Source of the DNA: Hirudo medicinalis
Lineage: Eukaryota; Annelida; Clitellata; Hirudinida; Hirudinidae
Direction of reading: 5' to 3'
Length of the DNA stretch: 12,982 bases
Assembly: GCA_011800805.1 (NCBI GenBank)
Contig: MPNW01000101.1
Location: forward strand, 316,759 to 329,740
Below are positions 7,818 to 12,982 of the stretch, piece by piece (within the stretch, counting starts at the first letter, position 1; every line of letters begins with the position of its first letter). Under the pieces are notes generated by a model. That model was not told the DNA's origin, did not search any database, and was given only the letters and a program-made list of their open reading frames with translations. Both the position numbers and the translations under genes were made by a program.

Positions 7818-7865
7818 TCATCATCATCATCATCATCNGATGCTGCTGCTGATGATGATGATGAT
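7818..7865. repeat. Back-to-back (ATC)n / N / (GAT)n microsatellite palindrome
   Basis: An ATC run (7818-7837) meets an unresolved base N at 7838. The sequence then continues as GAT with a three-copy CTG insert and five GAT copies to 7865. The two halves are inverse complements, so the site can fold into a long hairpin centred on the N. Confidence 0.93.
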
Positions 7866-7918
7866 ACAACTCAAAATATCGCAGTGTGTTAGCTGCAGAT
7901 GCAATCGCACTGACTTTG

Positions 7919-7929
7919 CATCATCATCA

Positions 7930-7968
<39 letters not shown>

Positions 7969-7969
7969 C
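7919..7969. repeat. (TCA)n then (TCGTCA)n compound microsatellite
   Basis: A pure TCA run is followed by about six regular TCGTCA hexamers. Confidence 0.96.
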
Positions 7970-8055
7970 ACATTTCAAAACATCAACCACTAAGGGAAAA
8001 TGGCCGTTATAAGTAACAATTAAAAGGGATTATCGTCATCACAGTTCGATAACTT

Positions 8056-8136
8056 TCATCATCATCATCGTCATCGTCATCGTCATCGTCATCATCATAA
8101 TCGTCGTCATCGTCATAGTCATCGTCATCACCACCA
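8056..8136. repeat. (ATC/GTC)n compound microsatellite
   Basis: TCATCATCATCG is followed by TCGTCA hexamers, with ATAATC, TCGTCG and ATAGTC interruptions. Confidence 0.95.
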
Positions 8137-8280
8137 TGGTAAAAGTAATGATAATAATAAATGAAGATGACGCAGAACAATCATGATGATGAGGTCATCA
8201 CATTGTGATGTTTGCATCTTATTGCTGCTTTAGTACCACTGCAATCGTTCCATGTATTTTTCAACCGACCATCCTCATCT

Positions 8281-8534
8281 CGTCACAGTCATCATCGCAT
8301 CATCATTATAGTCATCTTCATCACCGAATCATCATCGTCATCATCGTAGTCTTCGTCATTATCACTACGACGATACAGTCATCATCATAGTCATCTCCAT
8401 CATCGTATGATCATCGTCATCATCGTATCATCCTCGTTATCATCTTTATTATACATATTTATTATAGTCTTCGTCATCATCGTAGCCATCGTCATCATTG
8501 AAATCCCCGTCATCATCGTAGTCTTCGTCATCCT
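8281..8534. repeat. Long degraded ATC/GTC repeat
   Basis: About 250 bases are dominated by TCATCATCGTAGTC-like words, with scattered substitutions and A/T-rich insertions (for example 8437-8466). There may be a higher-order unit of about 20-30 bases, such as GTCATCATCGTAGTCTTC, seen in part at least three times. Confidence 0.9.
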
Positions 8535-9170
8535 CAAGTTTATTCAGGTTAAAAATAGTTACTGAAAGTTTGCAGTTTCCCCGATTTTTTATCGTGTCCA
8601 CTGAGAACTTAAAATGGAAGGAAATCCCATGTCTGAAATAAGAATGAAAGGGAGAGATCGTGAGGGGGGGGTGAGAGGGATCCCGGTGGAATGATTTTTC
8701 CGTGACACTCGGAAGAAAAGATGTCTGCCTATTAATTGTGATTATTCATTGTCCATCTGCGAGGGCTGCATTCCCTCACGCGTTTCATTGTGCTCAGTCC
8801 GCCCTTACATCAATCTCCCTCCTCCTCGCAGGATTTGAACCGACACTCGCTCCTCTGCCACCGACGAGAAGGCACCCAATCTTCCGAGAAGTTGTCGGAA
8901 AATGACGAGTACGTTGTCGGGTTACTTGGAAGTTTTCTTTCTTTTTCTGCTTTTTTATGCGCTCGTGGAGGGAATTACTCTGAAATATTTCAGCGGAGAA
9001 GGTTGGTCATCATCAGCTGTCTTGAATTATTCGAATGTCTTCAAATATTTCAGAAATATTTTATTTCAAACATAATTTGATTTAATTTGATACTGCATTA
9101 TAAACATAATTTGCGAGTTTTTATTGGCGAACGATTGTAGAACTTGGAAATAAATAATTGACGTGAATAA
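8535..9170 (+). other. GC-richer patch (8640-8930) with overlapping open frames; weak exon candidate
   Basis: Within A+T-rich DNA, 8640-8930 is noticeably GC-richer and open in two plus frames for 67 and 96 codons, neither with a well-supported ATG. An acceptor-like site (CTCCCTCCTCCTCGCAG, ending 8830) is followed by codons reading DLNRHSLLCHRREGTQSSEK and LSENDE before a GTACGT donor-like word. The minus strand at 8831-8841 reads GGTTCAAATCC, identical to a tRNA B-box word. An old tRNA-derived SINE fragment is thus an alternative explanation. I cannot choose between them. Confidence 0.18.
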
Positions 9171-9203
9171 TGGTTGAATGTTGGTTGAATGTTGGTTGAA
9201 TGT
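9171..9203. repeat. 11-bp tandem repeat (TGGTTGAATGT), 3 units
   Basis: Three exact head-to-tail copies are followed by a diverged partial copy. Confidence 0.95.
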
Positions 9204-9487
9204 TTGTTGTGAATGTGAAATGTGACTTAGGAATCGGATGCCTTTAGAATGTCTTACGTGTTGGACCAATTGATGGCATAAAATTCAATTCATAATTTTG
9301 TTTTATTTGTACCTTATTTAATTCAAGTTTTAATCACTGATGACATTGAACAGCAAAACATCGCCAATGCTTCCACCGTCCAAAGGACAAACATGTATCT
9401 GCTCCAACATTGATTCCGATTCCAGTTATGTCCTTATCTGATGCCATCAATAAAGTTCCAGCAACTGGTTTCATTTATCCACCGCAT

Positions 9488-9604
9488 TATCACATCACCA
9501 CTGCCATCGTTATCATCATCGCCACTCTCATCACCATCAATATCATCATCGTCGTAGTCATCATCACCGGGACATCGTTATCATAATTACCGTCATGCTC
9601 ATCG
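9488..9604. repeat. Degraded ATC/ACC repeat
   Basis: The block is dominated by TCATCATC, CACCATC and GTCGTAGTC words with many substitutions. Confidence 0.88.
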
Positions 9605-9676
9605 ATTACTAATTATTTTCTGTCGTCTCTTGAGACATAATGATGGTTTTATCTTCATTATACTTTTAGTTAAGAG

Positions 9677-9776
9677 GTCATCAACAACCATCAACAACGT
9701 CGCCATCACCATCACCATCATCACCATCGTTATCATCATAATCATCATCATCGTCATCATCATCGTCATCATCATA
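9677..9776. repeat. ATC/ACC/GTC compound microsatellite
   Basis: Caa-rich TCAACAACC units grade into ATCACC, then ATCATCGTC and ATC runs. On the minus strand this reads as Met-rich peptide, an artefact. Confidence 0.95.
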
Positions 9777-9895
9777 TGAGTAAAAAACACTGCAACAAAC
9801 AGCTCACTTTTGACGTAAAAGAGTTCGGCAGACTTTTAGTTGAATTTTTATTTGCTTTGTTTGAGGTTGTGAATCTTTGTCTGTCGGGAAGACAA

Positions 9896-9925
9896 TCCAT
9901 CCATCCATCCGTCCGTCCATCCATG
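9896..9925. repeat. (TCCA)n/(TCCG)2 microsatellite
   Basis: TCCA units are interrupted by two TCCG units. Confidence 0.95.
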
Positions 9926-10309
9926 GAATGCCTATTTTTTTTTTTAGTTTACATGGTGAAAAGTTGAGTGGCAAACATCACATCAATCTAAAAACATCAA
10001 ACCACGATTTCTTTGGAAATTCTGAGCCTCTTCAAATCTTGTCAGAAATTTTTTCTTTGATTTTTCCAGAAAAAAAGAAAGAATGAACTGTTTTTCATTT
10101 GAAAGAAATAAAAGTTGACGATGCTTTCAATGTTGGATGTCATGGTGAATGCTTTCAATGCTCGCAGGGAGTTGAAATCTCATGGAATGAACAAAATCCA
10201 TCAATTAAAAAGAGCAGCAGACGATTAATGAAGCGGGAAAAGATTTTTAAGGAGAAGTCCATCAGAGTTCATCATCAGCGCCAGGGTTGCCTGCATTAAT
10301 GAGTGAAAT
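9926..10309 (+). other. Spacer with a 66-codon frame lacking ATG (10099-10299)
   Basis: The frame contains HGECFQCSQ and a basic stretch SSRRLMKREKIFKEK, with an acceptor-like CAATGCTCGCAG inside it at about 10167. It starts at TTG, not ATG. No complete domain is visible. It might include a terminal exon reading GVEISWNEQNPSIKK onward to the TAA at 10297-10299, but the support is only composition and one splice-like site. Confidence 0.15.
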
Positions 10310-10590
10310 TGTGAGGAGGGTTTGTGGATTGTCCGGTTAATTGGGGGCAGGCGGCGTTTCAATATCTCCACGAGGAGGACGTAAAGTTTGTCGGTGCAGA
10401 TTAAACGCTCTTCCCCGCCTCACGGACTCTCCCTGAGAGGTTCAAGCCATGCGCACCCTCTGAAATATGCTATCACGCCAACCCAACCAGGGATCGAGCA
10501 CCTGCTTCTCCGTCATGTGACGTCATCAAAGATGGCGTCCTCGGACTTTGTCGCGTGTCGTGCGACGAGTCAACAAATCCAAAGTTAATC
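10310..10590 (+). promoter_or_regulatory. CpG-richer island with CRE octamer and YY1-like ATG: candidate promoter
   Basis: This segment is visibly richer in G+C and CpG than its surroundings. It holds TGACGTCA at 10518-10525 and, four bases later, AAGATGGCG at 10529-10537. The latter matches the YY1 core that often overlaps transcription starts and initiator ATGs. The ATG at 10532 opens 18 codons (MASSDFVACRATSQQIQS) to a TAA. A longer frame without ATG covers 10388-10588. A core promoter with a short first exon is one reading; a GC-rich relic is another. No TATA element is seen. Confidence 0.3.
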
Positions 10591-10751
10591 CAGTACCATC
10601 ACGGCATAGGTTTTGCTGGAAATGGACACGTTGTTTATCACGTGATCATACTCGGTACTGAATTATCGATTGAGTTATCGTTATTAGCATCAATAAAAAT
10701 GAATAATAATAATGGGTATTAAACCGTACTCAGTTGGCATAGCAACAAACG

Positions 10752-11042
10752 ATGCAAACTTCGATGGCTGCTCTGAAGAAACTTTGCCAAGAACGTTGTG
10801 ACGTCATAAAACCTGCGCCAGATGAATTTAATTGTTATGAATTTAATTGTTATGAATTTAATTATGAATTTAATTGTTATGAATTTAATTATGGATTTAA
10901 TTGTTATGGATTTAATTGTTATGAATTTAATTATGAATTTAATTGTTATGAATTTAATTGTTATGAATTTAATTATGAATTTAATTGTTATGAATTTAAT
11001 TATGAATTTAATTGTTATGAATTTAATTGTTATGGAGAATGA
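10752..11042 (+). CDS. Candidate small ORF with in-frame EFNCY/EFNY repeat
   Basis: An ATG with A at -3 follows an in-frame TAG. It opens 96 codons ending in TGA. The first 24 residues are non-repetitive (MQTSMAALKKLCQERCDVIK then PAPD). The next 70 are a periodic tract of EFNCY and EFNY units with a few GFNCY variants, coded by 15- and 12-base DNA units. All unit length changes are multiples of three and the only replacement seen is Glu to Gly, so the frame stays open. A second frame through the repeat is also open (Met-Asn-Leu-Ile-Val), so openness alone proves little. No signal peptide or known family is seen. It may be a genuine low-complexity small protein, or a minisatellite that happens to follow an ATG. 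Confidence 0.2.
   Translation: MQTSMAALKKLCQERCDVIKPAPDEFNCYEFNCYEFNYEFNCYEFNYGFNCYGFNCYEFNYEFNCYEFNCYEFNYEFNCYEFNYEFNCYEFNCYGE
10799..10806. promoter_or_regulatory. CRE-type octamer TGACGTCA
   Basis: This is the fourth full CREB/ATF octamer of the window. It sits inside the small ORF at 10752, so it may simply be coding or chance. Confidence 0.2.
10824..11033. repeat. 15/12-bp minisatellite (GAATTTAATTGTTAT / GAATTTAATTAT), 15 units
   Basis: Ten 15-base units (A) and five 12-base units (B) fill exactly 210 bases in the order AABAB, AAB, AABAB, AA. The sixth and seventh units carry GGA instead of GAA. The recurrence of the AABAB block suggests duplication of a multi-unit segment. Confidence 0.97.
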
Positions 11043-11262
11043 AATTCCGTTAATTAAAAATTTTATTAATAAATAATAAGAATTTCATGGATTTCAATCA
11101 CTTTCAGTAATTCTGCATAATTGCTTTGGAATGTCTTGACAATTAATATCATTAATGTTCATTTATATAGAATAATGTAAACATCCAATCAATTCACTCC
11201 AGATGATGCTCAGTAATTCATTTGGAAGTCCGTGATATTTCTTATAAAACATATTTTAGAAG
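11043..11262. other. A+T-rich spacer, nothing recognised
   Basis: No open frames, repeats or signals worth calling are seen. Confidence 0.5.

Positions 11263-11310
<48 letters not shown>
11263..11310. repeat. (ATC)16 microsatellite, perfect
   Basis: Sixteen uninterrupted ATC copies form the purest ATC array in the window. They read as poly-Ser in an open plus frame that I treat as an artefact. Confidence 0.98.
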
Positions 11311-11432
11311 TTTCAATGAAGTTCACAGTTGGTTTGTAACAGAATTTAAGTTTGAAATATTTGCATTTTCGAATTATTTAATTTTAAAAATTAATTTCAA
11401 TCAAGAATTACAAAAAAACATTTTGTATTTTT

Positions 11433-11660
11433 TTAATAAGATGAAACTGAATGGAGATTTACATCCAATATCACATTCAACATCACGTGCATGACATTCC
11501 ACATCACGTGCGTGACATTCCACATCACGTACATGACATTCAACATCTCATAAACTGATATCCTGGATAATGTTAGGGCAAAAGCAGATTGGGGACACGA
11601 AAGGAAGCCATCAAATAAAAGCAAATAACCAAGGAATAACGGAGACATTCCCGATGACAT
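11433..11660 (-). CDS. Candidate small secreted-like ORF with in-frame 7-residue repeats
   Basis: An ATG on the minus strand opens 75 codons. The N-terminus (MSSGMSPLFLGYLLLFDGFL then SCPQSAFA) has a hydrophobic core and an Ala-x-Ala-like cleavage context, resembling a signal peptide, though without an early basic residue. The middle is a Met/Val/Asn/Trp repeat (for example THVMWNV) coded by the 21-base tandem repeat at 11480-11551. The frame is also open upstream of the ATG, so it could be part of an exon. No family is recognised. The repeat makes the C-terminal half untrustworthy. Confidence 0.14.
   Translation of the reverse strand: MSSGMSPLFLGYLLLFDGFLSCPQSAFALTLSRISVYEMLNVMYVMWNVTHVMWNVMHVMLNVILDVNLHSVSSY
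11480..11551. repeat. 21-bp tandem repeat (ACATCACGTGCATGACATTCC), 3.4 units
   Basis: Full units lie at 11480-11500, 11501-11521 and 11522-11542, with a partial unit to 11551 and a diverged partial before 11480. Two of the three units carry a CACGTG E-box core; the third has CACGTA. Confidence 0.96.
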
Positions 11661-11950
11661 TGAGGACGATTTATCAAAGGAAGATTTAAAGTTGACAAAG
11701 ATATCAAGAATTTAGAAATTGATCACAAATTATCGACTGTTGGTGCCTTTTTACTGAACGAATGAAATTCTGCGTGCAAAATTAGTTTGACAAACATATT
11801 TGAGAAAATATTTAACGTGTGAATAATTAAGCATTAATCAATTGTAAAGCAAAAACACATTAAAAGTGTCCAACTTAATAAATATTTTAGGCTCGCAGAA
11901 CACAAATAACTCTCAGAAATGAAAAAGTGGGCGTGGCCAAGATCAGGAGG
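11552..11950. other. Spacer, nothing called besides the frame at 11433-11660
   Basis: The stretch is A+T-rich. A GTGGGCGTGGCC word at 11927-11938 resembles a KLF/Sp-type GC box, but it is also a word often found in dispersed animal repeats. Confidence 0.4.
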
Positions 11951-12178
11951 TTATGAATGGGCCTGCGAAAGGTCGCTTTCTTCTTTACGGTTTGCTTCCT
12001 GGGTTTGGAGTGGTCCCCTGTTTACAAAGGAGGATAAACCAGGTTGATTCTGGGTGATTACAGCAGCCCCCATGAATCGTATTTTCCAACGCGTAATCAG
12101 CAGACGAATGTGCTCCTCCTTATCTTCCCTCGAAAAACATTTCGACAGGGTGATGGTCCCATCAACATTATCATGGCT
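11951..12178 (-). CDS. Candidate exon, minus strand, unrecognised
   Basis: A strong acceptor (TATTTCTTGTTTTGTTTACAG) ends at 12179. From 12178 the minus strand reads in phase 0: SHDNVDGTITLSKCFSREDK, then EEHIRLLITRWKIRFMGAA. At that point (12062) a GTAATC donor would give a 117-base symmetric exon. Without splicing, the frame continues through VITQNQPGLSSFVNRGP to a TAA at 11951-11953, making a terminal exon of 75 codons. The charged helical segment EDKEEHIRLLITRWKIRF and the GC-richer composition favour real coding. The opposite strand also has a short ATG frame with a signal-peptide-like start (11957-12037), which complicates the call. I do not recognise the family. Confidence 0.33.
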   Translation of the reverse strand, partial: SHDNVDGTITLSKCFSREDKEEHIRLLITRWKIRFMGAAVITQNQPGLSSFVNRGPLQTQEANRKEESDLSQAHS

Positions 12179-12527
12179 CTGTAAACAAAACAAGAAATAT
12201 TTCAGAGCAATTTAATCCTATTGCTCTTGAACAGGTTGTTGACGAATTTCTCGATTTGATTCTCCTGAATTTGTAGTCAAATATGCTTAATATTTTAATT
12301 TGATAACATGTGAAAACCTCAGTGACATGGTGTGATAGCATGCATCCCCCCACAGTGTTTTCAAAGGAGAGTTCTTATTCCAATCATTCACATTTTTCAC
12401 GGCCAAATAAATCTCTTTTGGAGACTAAAAAATGCTACTAATGACGTTCAAACAACGTGATCAACTGGAATCGATTGGAGCCAATAAAAGTGGATGAAAT
12501 GCAAGGATAAAATACAATAAATGCAAT
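12179..12527. other. Spacer with several short overlapping frames
   Basis: At 12330-12480 two plus frames and one minus frame are open for 30-60 codons without good starts or splice sites. No domain is recognised. Confidence 0.4.
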
Positions 12528-12608
12528 ATTTAATGTATTTAAAATACATTATTATTACATAATTATTATTACATTATTATCACATAATGTATTTTAATTA
12601 CATTAAAT
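12528..12608. repeat. Inverted repeat: 25-nt arms, 31-nt loop
   Basis: The arms 12528-12552 and 12584-12608 are inverse complements at 24 of 25 positions; the one mismatch is at 12538 against 12598. The loop is ATT/ACAT-rich. The left end shares a 16-base word (12525-12540) with the hairpin at 1603-1639. It could be a miniature palindromic element or a replication by-product. Confidence 0.92.
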
Positions 12609-12952
12609 GCAGTATTTATGCGATTGATGAAGACATTGTTCATTTGACAAGAATGAACCCGATATCAAGAGATGACATTTAAACAAAAAAGCATTGGAAG
12701 GCAAAACGTAGACCTGCTCGGAGCTTTAAGATGTCGGAGAATGCATTAGACATTCCATTGATGCAATGCCATGGAAATGGCATTTACAAACATGGAAATG
12801 GTTGAAAAAAAATATGATGAGCGATTACTTAAAAATAATTAATAAATATTATGTACTAATTTATTTTGTTATGCTTTGTCACTTTTGTATACGTGCAACA
12901 TGTCTTTATACCGATATTACGCTAAGTTCTAATGTTTAATTCCATTTCTTAG
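12609..12952. other. A+T-rich spacer with a small hairpin at 12765-12784
   Basis: AATGCCAT and ATGGCATT form a perfect 8-bp stem around a GGAA loop at 12765-12784. No gene is seen. The end of the stretch (TTCTAAT, then TTCCATTTCTTAG) is a good branch point plus acceptor for the exon candidate that follows. Confidence 0.5.
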
Positions 12953-12982
12953 GCCCAAACAGCGGGATGAGTTTCCCCCAGG
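12953..12982 (+). CDS. Candidate 5' edge of a plus-strand exon, cut by the window end
   Basis: A clear 3' splice site (TTCTAATGTTTAATTCCATTTCTTAG) is followed by an abrupt change from A+T-rich to GC-rich DNA. Two frames are open to the window end: with one leading base, PKQRDEFPP; with two leading bases, PNSGMSFPQ. The second would follow in phase from the LamG-like exon at 4213-4272, but the distance is 8.7 kb and other exons could lie between. Too short for any family call. Confidence 0.33.

Noticed and set aside
8790..8860. tRNA gene on the minus strand (GGTTCAAATCC B box with an upstream TGGCAGAGGAG A-box-like word)
   Set aside because: The two words are only about 20 bases apart, too close for a tRNA, the T stem has a mismatch and no acceptor stem or anticodon arm can be formed.
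9599..9790. Met-rich minus-strand frame
   Set aside because: It is the ATC/ACC repeat read as ATG/GTG codons.
10141..10167. LIM-domain-like HGECFQC motif
   Set aside because: It matches only HxxCxxC. The preceding CxxC and the following cysteine pair are missing, and the frame has no ATG.
11222..11494. Plus-strand frame with poly-Ser
   Set aside because: Produced by the perfect (ATC)16 array, followed by Phe/Ile/Lys-rich A+T sequence typical of non-coding DNA.
12765..12784. Transcription terminator hairpin
   Set aside because: An 8-bp stem without a T-run, in an animal-like genome, is not a meaningful terminator.

Overview
The window looks like non-coding DNA from an A+T-rich animal genome, probably an invertebrate, though the lineage cannot be fixed from this sequence. 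The longest open frame is 107 codons and lacks an ATG start. There are no ribosome-binding sites or operon-like gene packing. Possible coding pieces are short, relatively GC-rich islands, often flanked by eukaryotic splice signals (pyrimidine-rich tract + AG, GT donors). Microsatellites and short minisatellites are abundant. I see no complete gene, rRNA, tRNA, autonomous transposon or CRISPR array that I can defend.

Layout. 1-260 is an A/T-only low-complexity block with microsatellite palindromes. 261-2400 is A+T-rich spacer with ATC, AAT, 16-bp, 30-bp and 40-bp repeats, one coiled-coil-like reading frame (1846-2061, minus) and a hairpin (1603-1639). 2402-3315 holds three short minus-strand candidate exons whose codon phases agree. 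4213-4272 is a plus-strand candidate exon whose peptide, DGINIYLNGILV, matches the strand motif of LamG-like jellyroll domains. 4417-4556 is a 14-bp tandem array and 5061-5147 a degenerate array of donor-like CAGGTAA words. 5148-7070 is mostly spacer with a CAA repeat. 7071-9776 is the most repetitive part: a 16-bp array, a 9-bp array, and about 2 kb with recurrent ATC/GTC blocks on one strand. 10310-10590 is a GC- and CpG-richer island with a CRE octamer and a YY1-like word around an ATG. 10752-11042 is a small ATG frame running into an in-frame 15/12-bp repeat. 11433-12178 holds a 21-bp in-frame repeat and the best terminal-exon candidate on the minus strand. 12528-12608 is a 25-bp-arm inverted repeat. 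The last 30 bases look like the start of a plus-strand exon.

How parts may relate. The simplest reading is that the window lies in introns and intergenic spacer of one or more genes: a plus-strand gene contributing the 4213 and perhaps 12953 exons, and a minus-strand gene ending near 2402. These links are inference from splice phase and peptide character only. RNA-seq or homology searches would decide them. The repeats are directly visible and are the most secure part of this annotation.
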